DNA of 57,155 nt from JAWLDB01 sp041686915 (lineage in GTDB: Bacteria > Bacillota > UBA994 > UBA5500), in assembly GCA_041686915.1 (NCBI GenBank), contig JAWLDB010000003.1:1-57155 (forward strand). The letters run 5' to 3'. Shown piece after piece: positions 7,828-15,347 of this stretch. Every line of letters starts with the position of its first letter. Position 1 is the stretch's first letter. A program made the position numbers and the translations under genes. The notes beneath the pieces are model-generated. The model saw nothing but the letters and a program-made list of their open reading frames with translations. It was not told where the DNA came from and made no database searches.

Positions 7828-9033
7828 ATGTTACCTCAGTGGAAGAAGAACCTTTATGTATTATGGTTTGGGACTTTCATCGCCGGCATGAGCTTTTCTC
7901 TAGTCAGCCCATTCATGCCTACTCTGCTCAAACAAGTGGGGGTGGGGGAAGGGTTAAAGTTCTGGTCCGGCGTTGCCTTTTCTTTGAGCTTTCTGGTCAG
8001 TGCCATTATGGCCCCAATCTGGGGTTCACTGGCTGACCGGTATGGGCGCAAGGTGATGATTCTGCGCTCCGGTTTTGGCATGGCTATTGTGTATGTAATT
8101 ATGGCGTTTTCAACTGAGCTCTGGCACATTCTTGCCCTGCGCTTGATCAACGGACTATTGAGTGGTTTCATTCCGGCTTCCACAGCCCTGGTAGCCTGTA
8201 ATACGCCGGATGATGAGCTTGGGGGATCGCTTGGGTTGTTGCAGACGGGCAGTGCCGTGGGTAACATCATGGGACCACTGATAGGTGGAGTGATGAGTTA
8301 TTTTTTAGGCATCCAACAAACTCTGCTGCTGGCGGGCGTGGTACTGATAACTGGTACCTCTGTGGTCGTATTAGGCGTTAAGGAGACGACACTGCCGGAT
8401 CCCAGCTTAAGGACAGATTTGGTTGCTGATGTGCGCCGAGCTACCGGCAACCGTATGTTGGTAATCATGTTGTTCACTGTGATGTTGTTCCAGGCATCAG
8501 TGATGATCTTGCAGCCAATTTTGCCTCTATACATTGAGCATTTTACCGGTGAAGGAAATGCATCCCTGGCCACCGGTATCATCTTCTCTCTGGTTGGTAT
8601 CGCCACGGTGCTCGCAGCTCCCCGGTGGGGTAAGTGGGGCGAAAAGGTTGGCTTCGGGAAGGTCCTGGTGATTGGCCTGGTAGGTGCAGGTTTGCTTAGC
8701 CTACCTCATGCCTTTGCCGGCAACCTATGGGTGCTGGGAACGTTGCGTTTCTGTTTTGGGCTATTCCTTGCAGCTCTAATGCCTGCCAGTAACGCCATTA
8801 TTGCCAGATCCGTCAGTCTGGACTTCAGAGGGAGAGCTTTTGGCTTTAGTGCCAGTACGGCTCAGCTAGGCCTGTTTGTGGGACCGCTGATGGGCGGATT
8901 CATTGGCGAGAACTGGGGCATGCCAGTCGTCTTCGTGATAACTTCCGCAATGTTGCTGCTGAGCGCTTTGTGGGTGAGAAGCCAAAGCGTTGACCGAAGT
9001 GATCGGTTGGGGGCAGGAGTCGCAGCCGACTAG
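7828..9033 (+). CDS. MFS multidrug-type efflux transporter
   Basis: 401 residues with about 12 hydrophobic segments. The signature GSLADRYGRKVMILRSG after TM2 and the antiporter-type GPLIGGVMSYFLG in TM5 mark a drug:H+ antiporter of the 12-TM class (TetA/MdtG-like). Substrate unknown. ATG preceded by GGGAGGAAG. It is transcribed away from the thioesterase gene; the shared inverted repeat at 7671 and the MerR gene 0.8 kb downstream suggest drug-responsive control. Confidence 0.88.
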   Translation: MLPQWKKNLYVLWFGTFIAGMSFSLVSPFMPTLLKQVGVGEGLKFWSGVAFSLSFLVSAIMAPIWGSLADRYGRKVMILRSGFGMAIVYVIMAFSTELWHILALRLINGLLSGFIPASTALVACNTPDDELGGSLGLLQTGSAVGNIMGPLIGGVMSYFLGIQQTLLLAGVVLITGTSVVVLGVKETTLPDPSLRTDLVADVRRATGNRMLVIMLFTVMLFQASVMILQPILPLYIEHFTGEGNASLATGIIFSLVGIATVLAAPRWGKWGEKVGFGKVLVIGLVGAGLLSLPHAFAGNLWVLGTLRFCFGLFLAALMPASNAIIARSVSLDFRGRAFGFSASTAQLGLFVGPLMGGFIGENWGMPVVFVITSAMLLLSALWVRSQSVDRSDRLGAGVAAD

Positions 9034-9133
9034 TAGGTGCTTGTAAAGAACCTGTTCGACGGATACTTTGCCTTGCCCTACAACATGCAAGTTTGGTTCA
9101 CTGAGGATAAGAGCAAACGAGGGGGCGATCAGC

Positions 9134-9676
9134 ATGGAGTTCTGGAAAGGACAACGGGTGAGGTTACGGGCAGTGGAGCCTAATGACTGGGAAATCTTCG
9201 CCAAGTGGAATAGAGATAGTGAGGTTGCGAGGATGAGCTATGCAATTCCCTTTCCTAAGTCAGGGGTACTTGAGAGAAAGCACCGGGAAGAGAATGCTCT
9301 AAGTGTACCAGCAGAGGATGTCTTCCGGTTTGTGATTGAGAACCTGGAGGGTGAGCCAGTGGGTACCGTAAACACTCACTCCTGCGACCAGCGCAATGGG
9401 ACATTTAAGTACGGCTTGGCTATTGGTCGCGACCATTGGCGCAAAGGATATGCACGGGAAGCGATAACCCTTGTACTTAAGTACTTCTTCCAGGAACTAC
9501 GCTATCAGAAGGCTACGGTACATGTATACGAGTTTAATCCAGGGTCAGTCAAGCTGCATGAGTCCTTAGGCTTTCAACTAGAGGGGCGGCTGCGGCGCAT
9601 GGTCTACACACAGGGCGAGTATCACGACGAGCTGGTCTATGGCCTGACCGTGGATGAGTTCTCCAAATCAACGTAG
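9134..9676 (+). CDS. RimJ/RimL-type GNAT acetyltransferase
   Basis: About 180 residues. RVRLRAVEPNDWEIFAKWNRD opens the domain, DHWRKGYAREAITLVLKYFF is the acetyl-CoA loop and helix, and NPGSVKLHESLGFQLEGRLRR is the typical RimJ/L end. ATG 9134 follows a G-rich SD; the longer in-frame start at 9068 lacks one. It probably acetylates a protein N-terminus or a small amine; context does not say which. A terminator follows. Confidence 0.88.
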   Translation: MEFWKGQRVRLRAVEPNDWEIFAKWNRDSEVARMSYAIPFPKSGVLERKHREENALSVPAEDVFRFVIENLEGEPVGTVNTHSCDQRNGTFKYGLAIGRDHWRKGYAREAITLVLKYFFQELRYQKATVHVYEFNPGSVKLHESLGFQLEGRLRRMVYTQGEYHDELVYGLTVDEFSKST

Positions 9677-9696
9677 TGGCAGGGTGCCATCCTGCT

Positions 9697-9728
9697 AAGC
9701 CATTCCACTCAACTGGAATGGCTTTTTT
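9697..9728 (+). terminator. Intrinsic terminator
   Basis: AAGCCATTCCA and TGGAATGGCTT form a long stem followed by TTTT. Confidence 0.9.
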
Positions 9729-9746
9729 GTATTTTGGAAAACACGC

Positions 9747-9775
9747 TTGCATCAATCACAGCCTGGTGCTATAGT
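9747..9775 (+). promoter_or_regulatory. SigA promoter of the MerR-VWA operon
   Basis: TTGCAT (9747-9752) and TATAGT (9770-9775) with a 17-nt spacer. The 17-nt spacing differs from the 19-20 nt typical of MerR-activated promoters, and the palindrome overlaps the -10 end and start site, which fits repression. Confidence 0.65.
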
Positions 9776-9791
9776 AACAGTATACTGTTAC
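9774..9791. promoter_or_regulatory. Perfect 18-bp palindromic operator
   Basis: GTAACAGTATACTGTTAC is an exact palindrome overlapping the -10/+1 region of the MerR gene promoter, so it is a likely autoregulatory operator. Confidence 0.65.
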
Positions 9792-9828
9792 GGTGCCACA
9801 TGACTGTTAGCGAGGGAGGTAAGACGGT

Positions 9829-10248
9829 TTGGATGAGAGGACCTATACTGCCGATGAAATTGCAGAAACCCTGCGCAAAGAGGGTGACGAAAACATCTCA
9901 CTCAGAACTGTGCGCTATTACACCCAAGAACGGATAATCCCGCCGCTCAAGCAGGTGGGAAACAGACTCGCCTATACAGAGGAGCACCTGCTCGCTATGC
10001 GAGCCGCACGCCGTCTGGCAAAAAGCGGTCGTAAACTGGACGAGGTGCGGGACTTCCTGGAGAATGCAGAGCAGACCCTAGTCTACAGTGTTGCTGCAAA
10101 ACCAGACCTGCTCGCGGAGATCGCCACAGAACAAGAGGGGCAAAGCAGCATCAGGGTTGGAGTGCTGACGCTCTACTACCCCAACTCGTTTGACCGCGAA
10201 AAGCTGACCGAGTTGGTACGGACCATGGATGAAGTTCAGAAAGCTTAG
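9829..10248 (+). CDS. MerR-family transcriptional regulator
   Basis: 139 residues. The N-terminal winged helix-turn-helix reads YTADEIAETL then SLRTVRYYTQERIIPPLKQ, followed by the AYTEEHLLAMRAARRLAKSGRKLDEVRDFL helices. The short C-terminal part has no Cys cluster, so a metal ligand is unlikely. TTG start with GGGAGG upstream. It is 15 nt ahead of the VWA gene, so the two are co-transcribed. The palindrome at 9774 is the likely binding site. Confidence 0.88.
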   Translation: MDERTYTADEIAETLRKEGDENISLRTVRYYTQERIIPPLKQVGNRLAYTEEHLLAMRAARRLAKSGRKLDEVRDFLENAEQTLVYSVAAKPDLLAEIATEQEGQSSIRVGVLTLYYPNSFDREKLTELVRTMDEVQKA

Positions 10249-10263
10249 TAAGGAGGCCGTAAA

Positions 10264-11550
10264 GTGGAATTACAGGTGCGTTTCGCCCGCCAAGTGATTG
10301 GTAAAGTCGATGGCAAGAATCACATGGTTGTCAAGCTCATTCCACCAAATACCGGTCGCAGGCAACCCGTGGCCTGCGTGGCCGTAATTGACCGAAGCGG
10401 CAGCATGGATGAGTACGCCGGCTCTGTACCGCTCTTCCTTGGGCGTCGTAGGGGAGATGCAGCAACCAAACTGGCCTATGCCAAGATTGCTTTGAACAGG
10501 TTAATCGAACACATGGGTGATGGTGACTACTTCGGCCTTGTCTCTTTCTCAGACGTGGCACGAGTGGAAGTGCCACTGACCATTATCGGCAGCCAAAGCA
10601 GGCAACAGATCTCCCGTGATATCGACCGCATCTACGCAGGGGGTAGCACCAACATTGAGGATGGCATGAAGACAGCTATGCTGGAGCTGCTGACTCAGCG
10701 CTTGGCCAACCATAACCGTAAGTTGGTACTGCTCAGTGACGGTGAGGCAAACGTGGGGGAAACCGGTGAGGATGCACTGGCTAGCCTGGTACACCGTTGG
10801 CACAAACAGGGTGTCACCTTCACTACCTTGGGGGTGGGGGCAGCTTTTAATAGCCAGCTAATGGATAGCATAGCCCGCTCTGGTGGCGGCGACTTCCATT
10901 ACGTACATAACCTGCAGTTGTTGCCAGAAATCATGCGCAATGAGTTTGAGGCGTCGGCTTTTGCCTTCGCCCGTAACACAGAGCTGACCGTCGCTGTGGC
11001 TTCTATGGTCGCTCTAGGGAAGAATCTGAACGACTATCCAGAGCGGCATGTCCCAGGAGGCGTCCAGATCAGCCTGGGCGACTTAACCCGCGCCAAGTCT
11101 GTAGTCTTTGAGGTTAGCACCCCGCTGGCAGTGCATGAGGTAGCATTTAAGGTGCAGGCCGAGTTTCTTGCTGCTGACGACGTACCCGATAGACTCTCGA
11201 CCGACGCGTCCTTACAGGTTGTCGATCCAGACAAGGTATCTTCCTACCCGGCTGACCCCGAAGTGACCGAGTTAGTGTTCAGCCTGATTGCGGCTCAAGG
11301 GGTTGCCCAGGCTTCTCAAGCCTACGATCAGGGCAATCTGCATGACAGCAGCTTGGCAATGAGCAGTGCCAGGCAGGCCTTCTGCATGATGGCTGACGTA
11401 TACAACGAAGCAGAGAGCGCGGTATATCTCGAGGAAATTGACGCCCTGGCCAACAAGATGGAGCGGGGTAACTTGAGCGCCGAGGAAAGCAAGGCGGCCT
11501 ATGCCCGTAGCGCGCGGGTACGCAGCAGCCGACCGCGAGATAACGCATAA
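10264..11550 (+). CDS. von Willebrand factor A domain protein
   Basis: 428 residues with no signal peptide or membrane segment, so probably cytoplasmic. The VWA domain (about 37-215) carries the MIDAS motif VIDRSGSMD, the second metal position GGSTNIEDG and LLSDGEANVG. The rest is a beta-rich region followed by helices near the C-terminus (QAFCMMADVYNEAESAVYLEEI). It resembles stand-alone VWA proteins with a VIT/Ca-activated-channel-like layout. The MerR partner upstream suggests an inducible role. GTG start with AAGGAGG upstream. Confidence 0.85.
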   Translation: MELQVRFARQVIGKVDGKNHMVVKLIPPNTGRRQPVACVAVIDRSGSMDEYAGSVPLFLGRRRGDAATKLAYAKIALNRLIEHMGDGDYFGLVSFSDVARVEVPLTIIGSQSRQQISRDIDRIYAGGSTNIEDGMKTAMLELLTQRLANHNRKLVLLSDGEANVGETGEDALASLVHRWHKQGVTFTTLGVGAAFNSQLMDSIARSGGGDFHYVHNLQLLPEIMRNEFEASAFAFARNTELTVAVASMVALGKNLNDYPERHVPGGVQISLGDLTRAKSVVFEVSTPLAVHEVAFKVQAEFLAADDVPDRLSTDASLQVVDPDKVSSYPADPEVTELVFSLIAAQGVAQASQAYDQGNLHDSSLAMSSARQAFCMMADVYNEAESAVYLEEIDALANKMERGNLSAEESKAAYARSARVRSSRPRDNA

Positions 11551-11577
11551 CCAAGGTATTCACTTCATTCTAACAGG

Positions 11578-11606
11578 ACACCCTCTCCTAAGAAGAGAGG
11601 GTGTTT
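11578..11606 (+). terminator. Terminator of the MerR-VWA operon, holding the next gene's SD
   Basis: ACACCCTCTC (11578-11587) pairs with GAGAGGGTGT (11595-11604), followed by TTTTAT. The 3' arm GAGAGGG is also the only apparent SD for the methyltransferase at 11610. Confidence 0.8.
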
Positions 11607-11609
11607 TAT

Positions 11610-12224
11610 ATGGCAACGTTTTCACATCGGCACTCGCAACTGTTCTTTAAACTGGTTGCACCAATCTATGACCTGGCTGTTGGTGCAGGGATCAGCTCCC
11701 GGGCCCGTCAAGCTTTGCAGCTGCTTGGGGATATCAGAGGCAAGACGGCTTTGGATGTCTGCACCGGCACCGGGCTGATGGCTATGGAGTTGGCCAGCGC
11801 AGGGGCATGCGTCACAGGGGTAGATGCATCTTTGGCAATGCTGCAGCAGGCTGAAAGCAAGCTGGATGCGCTTAATGTTAGGCTGCTACAGGCAAGCGCA
11901 GCCGACCTACCTTTCCCTGACTCATCTTTTGATGTTGTCACTGTATCCATGGGCTTGCATGAGCTTCCGGCCACCTTGCTCGCCCAGGCAGTTAGCGAGC
12001 TGCGGCGTGTAGCACGCGAACACGTGTTGGTAATAGATTGGATTAGCCGGCCTAGGGGGCGGTTGGCACGCTGGGGAGTGGCGTTGGTGGAAAGAGTCGA
12101 AGGGAGTAACTATCAGGAGTTTGTGGATACTGACCTGCCAATGCTACTGCAAAAGTCAGGGCTAACACCCGTTCACTCGCAGAGTATGGACACTATTGGG
12201 GCAGTGCTTTGCAGAAAGCACTAG
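11610..12224 (+). CDS. SAM-dependent methyltransferase, class I (UbiE-like)
   Basis: About 204 residues. Motif I is ALDVCTGTGLMAMELA, motif II TGVDASLAMLQQA, then ADLPFPDSSFDVVTVSMGLHEL, the Methyltransf_11 layout. The N-terminal FFKLVAPIYDLAVG is UbiE-like. Substrate unknown. ATG 11610 is used; its SD lies inside the preceding terminator hairpin, so translation may be low when transcription reads through. The stop is followed at once by a peptidase-like remnant. Confidence 0.85.
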   Translation: MATFSHRHSQLFFKLVAPIYDLAVGAGISSRARQALQLLGDIRGKTALDVCTGTGLMAMELASAGACVTGVDASLAMLQQAESKLDALNVRLLQASAADLPFPDSSFDVVTVSMGLHELPATLLAQAVSELRRVAREHVLVIDWISRPRGRLARWGVALVERVEGSNYQEFVDTDLPMLLQKSGLTPVHSQSMDTIGAVLCRKH

Positions 12225-12234
12225 TGCACACTTC

Positions 12235-12340
12235 CTCCGAGCTATCATTGACCTGCGCTATAACGGCGGTGGGAGCTTCAGCGAGTACGGCACGCGCGTT
12301 CTGAGCTACCTGATTGACCAGACCCGGTTACCACCGCCAT
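12235..12340 (+). pseudogene. Fragment resembling an S41 (C-terminal processing) peptidase
   Basis: In the +1 frame the sequence translates as AIIDLRYNGGGSFSEYGTR followed by VLSYLI. The IDLR-NGGG motif followed by a helix is diagnostic of the S41 core beta-strand. There is no start, no catalytic Ser/Lys region and no PDZ domain, and the homology ends within about 35 codons. It is best read as a gene remnant, though chance similarity over so short a stretch is possible. Confidence 0.5.
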
Positions 12341-12370
12341 TAAGCTGCTCACGCAACGATAAATATAAGC

Positions 12371-12404
12371 AAAGGGTGGAAGGTACTCAATCCTTCCACC
12401 CTTT
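12371..12404 (+). terminator. Bidirectional hairpin terminator
   Basis: AAAGGGTGGAAGG and CCTTCCACCCTTT pair around TACTCAAT. It lies just past the stop of the minus-strand P-loop gene. Confidence 0.8.
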
Positions 12405-12411
12405 AGTGTCT

Positions 12412-12930
12412 TCAGACTTTGCGCTGCCGTAGGTGCCGCAGGAACCGCCTAACTTCCGCTGCAGAACGCAGTGTAATCAGTTCTTGGCCTGGAGCTAACT
12501 GATGCAGCTTCGTTAATACATTAGGCCTGCTACGTTTTGGATAGTTCCAAATCCAACGCGCAAACTCCAGATCCATCTTTTCCGGGCAACCTGGGGCCAT
12601 GTCGGGCCGTGTCTGGTTGCGATACATGAAGCGGCGCTTCACGGCACGCCAAAGGCAAACAGCTCTTGGAAGATCCAGAAAAATTACTGTATCCGCAGCC
12701 TTCAAGCGAAGCTCCAAGGTGCCACTGTAATTCCCATCTATTATCCAGGATGGCCTTTTGGTCAACTGCTCGAGCAGGGCACAGAACTCTTCCCGATCGG
12801 TCTGCACCCACCCTGCGTTCCAAAAGAGGCTGTCCAAATGGATTACCTCTAAACCCAATATCTCTCCGATCTGTCTAGCGAGTGTTGACTTCCCGGATCC
12901 TGCCGAGCCGATAATAGCTATGCGCTGCAC
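12412..12930 (-). CDS. P-loop NTPase, FlaR/DNA-topology-modulation type
   Basis: 172 residues. Walker A is IIGSAGSGKSTLARQIG, followed by VIHLDSLFWNAGW, SWIIDGNYSGTLELRL and TVIFLDLPRAVCLWRAVKRR, the order found in adenylate-kinase-like proteins annotated as topology modulation protein FlaR. The true substrate of this family is not well established. GTG start with AGGAGGTGAG upstream. Divergent from the S9 peptidase. Confidence 0.85.
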   Translation of the reverse strand: MQRIAIIGSAGSGKSTLARQIGEILGLEVIHLDSLFWNAGWVQTDREEFCALLEQLTKRPSWIIDGNYSGTLELRLKAADTVIFLDLPRAVCLWRAVKRRFMYRNQTRPDMAPGCPEKMDLEFARWIWNYPKRSRPNVLTKLHQLAPGQELITLRSAAEVRRFLRHLRQRKV

Positions 12931-12987
12931 CAGTGCTCACCTCCTGGCAACTATCGTGGAAGAGCATCATAACATGCCATGCAGTCA

Positions 12988-13015
12988 TTGACAATACATT
13001 CCATAGACTTATTGT
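12988..13015 (+). promoter_or_regulatory. Candidate SigA promoter
   Basis: TTGACA (12988-12993) and TATTGT (13010-13015), 16-nt spacer. It would give the S9 peptidase a leader of about 185 nt, in which I recognise no riboswitch. Confidence 0.4.
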
Positions 13016-13204
13016 AAAGGCACTGAAAGATCGCCGCTAGCCGCTTTGGAATACGTCCTACAATGACGTAATATGCATGATGTGAGGGTTGTCCATCAAG
13101 CTTTATGTTCTTGTTACTTTTCCCGGGAAGGAAGGGCGATGCTGTAGACCGAATTTATGAAGGTAGCAAAAGTAGTGGCTGTTCTCACTAGAAGGAGGGT
13201 CCAT

Positions 13205-15292
13205 ATGGATAAACGTGTACTGAATCCAGATGATCTCTATCAGATCAAAACGGTAGGAGCAGCTGAGCTGTCGCCGGACGGCAAGCTGGTTGCCTACGTA
13301 GTGCAGCGCATCGACAAAGACAAGGACCGTGGGTTCACGGACATCTATCTGGCGGAAGTGGAGACCGGCAAAGTGCGCCGGCTGACCAGCTCGGGTAAGG
13401 ACTCTTCTCCAAGTTTCTCGCCTGACGGTAAGTGTTTGGCTTTCGTCTCCAGCCGCAGCGAAAAGGGTCAGATCTATATCCTTGATCTGAGTGGTGGAGA
13501 GGCATGGTGCATTCCCACCGAGGAAGCCGTCAGCGGTGCGCTTGTTTGGTTCCCCGACGGCAAGCAGATTGCCTACATATCTGACGTCTTCAGCAAACCG
13601 GAAGATTGGGTTCCCTATCCGGGAGCACCTGAGTGGGATAGGCAGAGGATGCAGGATAACGCCAAGCGTAAACCTGGTAAGAAAGACAATGAAGATAAAC
13701 AGCGCAATGAAGTAAAGGTCATAACCCGGTTGCGTTTCCGTATTGATGGGGCTGGCTACTTCGGGGAAACAAGGCGGCAGGTGTTTGTCACAGCTGTCCC
13801 GGATGCTGCACCGCTAGGTGATTTGAAGGCGCAGAGCAGACAGGTCACTTCGGGCGACTATGACCATGGCAGCCCGACTATTTCTCCCTGTGGGCGTTAT
13901 CTCGTCAGCAGTGTACGCCGCAGTGAGACGGCAGACTATGATTTGAAGAGCGACCTCTGGCTATATGAAGTTGAGAGCGGCAAAGAGCATCTGTTGTATG
14001 ACGCGCCCGGTCCCGCCAGCAACCCGCTGTGGATGCCCGGTGGTAACTACATAGCCTTTGCGGGGCATGATTCATCTTTCAACGTATCTACTACCACAGA
14101 TTTACTGCTACTGGATATCAGCTGCTTTATACATGCATTGCTGGCTGGCAATGAGCCTGCGCCGCTTTCTGCTGAGCATGCAATCAACGTTACCCGCCCC
14201 TTCGACCTGCCGTACGGGGCCCATACCGGGTCAGAACTGCGTTACGGCTCAGGCCATTCGGCCTTTTGGGTCGGCGCGGAACTTCATTTTATGATGTCTC
14301 ATCGCGGAGCAGGCGGGGTATACAAGACAGATACTTGCGGCAAGGTCACCCCTATACTGGTAGATGAGCACCGGGCTATTACCAGCGCCCATGGCAACGG
14401 GCAAGTCCTGGTCTTTACTGCCTCCCAGGTGGATACTTTGGAGAACCTCTACGTGCTGGATGCTCAGGGCGAGCGGCCATTGTTCCATCTGAACGATGAG
14501 TTCATCTCAGGAACTAGCCTAGGTAAATGGGAGCGCATGACCTACCCGAGCACCGATGACCAGCAGATCGACGGGTGGATTATCTACCCTGTCGACTACG
14601 AGGCAGGCAAGCAGTACCCGTTGCTGCTGCTCATCCATGGTGGCCCGCATGGGGCCTATGGTCCTGGTTTCACGTTCCTCGGGCAGATCTTTGCCGGTCA
14701 GGGCTATGTAGTGCTGTACACCAACCCGCGTGGCAGCACGAGCTACAGCCAGGCGTTTACCACCGCCATCGATAAGAACTGGGGCGTTGTTGACTACCAA
14801 GACATCATGGCTGGGGTTGACCAGATGCTGGAGCGTGGGCTGGTTGATCAAGACCGCATGTTTGTGCATGGCTGGTCTTTCGGCGGTTATATGACCTGCT
14901 GGCTGGTTACCCAGACTAACCGGTTCCGCGCTGCCTGTGGCGGAGCCAACGTCACTAATCTGCTCAGCGACTACGGTACGGCAGATATCATGTGGGCCGA
15001 TGAGTATGAATACGGTGGGCAGCCGTGGAAGGACGCAGAGCATTTGCTTGCGCATTCGCCCATCAGTCACGTAGAGAACGTGGAGACGCCTATTCTGCTA
15101 ATGCATGGAGAAAGCGATCTGAGGGTACCCCCGGGACAAACAGAGGAATTCTATACGGCTCTTAGGCGCCTCGGCAAACATGCCGTAATGGTTCGTTATC
15201 CCGGCGAATTCCATGGCCCACGCAGGCCGGTTCACCGCATTGACCGGTACGAGCGCCTGTTATCCTGGTTCGACTATTACCGCAAACAATAG
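13205..15292 (+). CDS. S9 family prolyl oligopeptidase / acylaminoacyl peptidase
   Basis: 695 residues. The N-terminal half is a beta-propeller with TolB/WD-like repeats (AAELSPDGKLVAYV, SPSFSPDGKCLAFVSS, ALVWFPDGKQIAYIS). The C-terminal alpha/beta hydrolase has HGGPHGAYG as oxyanion region, nucleophile Ser558 in GWSFGGY, Asp638 in GESDLRVP and His670 in EFHG. It fits the S9C subfamily. No signal peptide, so it probably trims peptides in the cytosol. ATG 13205 has AAGGAGGG upstream; the longer in-frame start at 13157 has none. Confidence 0.92.
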   Translation: MDKRVLNPDDLYQIKTVGAAELSPDGKLVAYVVQRIDKDKDRGFTDIYLAEVETGKVRRLTSSGKDSSPSFSPDGKCLAFVSSRSEKGQIYILDLSGGEAWCIPTEEAVSGALVWFPDGKQIAYISDVFSKPEDWVPYPGAPEWDRQRMQDNAKRKPGKKDNEDKQRNEVKVITRLRFRIDGAGYFGETRRQVFVTAVPDAAPLGDLKAQSRQVTSGDYDHGSPTISPCGRYLVSSVRRSETADYDLKSDLWLYEVESGKEHLLYDAPGPASNPLWMPGGNYIAFAGHDSSFNVSTTTDLLLLDISCFIHALLAGNEPAPLSAEHAINVTRPFDLPYGAHTGSELRYGSGHSAFWVGAELHFMMSHRGAGGVYKTDTCGKVTPILVDEHRAITSAHGNGQVLVFTASQVDTLENLYVLDAQGERPLFHLNDEFISGTSLGKWERMTYPSTDDQQIDGWIIYPVDYEAGKQYPLLLLIHGGPHGAYGPGFTFLGQIFAGQGYVVLYTNPRGSTSYSQAFTTAIDKNWGVVDYQDIMAGVDQMLERGLVDQDRMFVHGWSFGGYMTCWLVTQTNRFRAACGGANVTNLLSDYGTADIMWADEYEYGGQPWKDAEHLLAHSPISHVENVETPILLMHGESDLRVPPGQTEEFYTALRRLGKHAVMVRYPGEFHGPRRPVHRIDRYERLLSWFDYYRKQ

Positions 15293-15302
15293 TCTGGAAA
15301 CT

Positions 15303-15334
15303 AAAGAGCCCTGCGCGTATACGCAGGGCTCTTT
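15303..15334. terminator. Bidirectional terminator
   Basis: AAAGAGCCCTGCG and CGCAGGGCTCTTT pair around CGTATA, between the converging S9 peptidase gene and the ABC operon. Confidence 0.9.
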
Positions 15335-15347
15335 ACTCTACTATTAG

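Noticed and set aside
12196..12432. Complete 78-codon gene starting at TTG 12196
   Set aside because: The start lies within the methyltransferase and only the middle 35 codons resemble S41; the rest runs through a terminator, so I call a remnant instead.
13016..13204. T-box or other riboswitch in the S9 peptidase leader
   Set aside because: No specifier loop, no TGGNACCGCG T-box sequence and no terminator.
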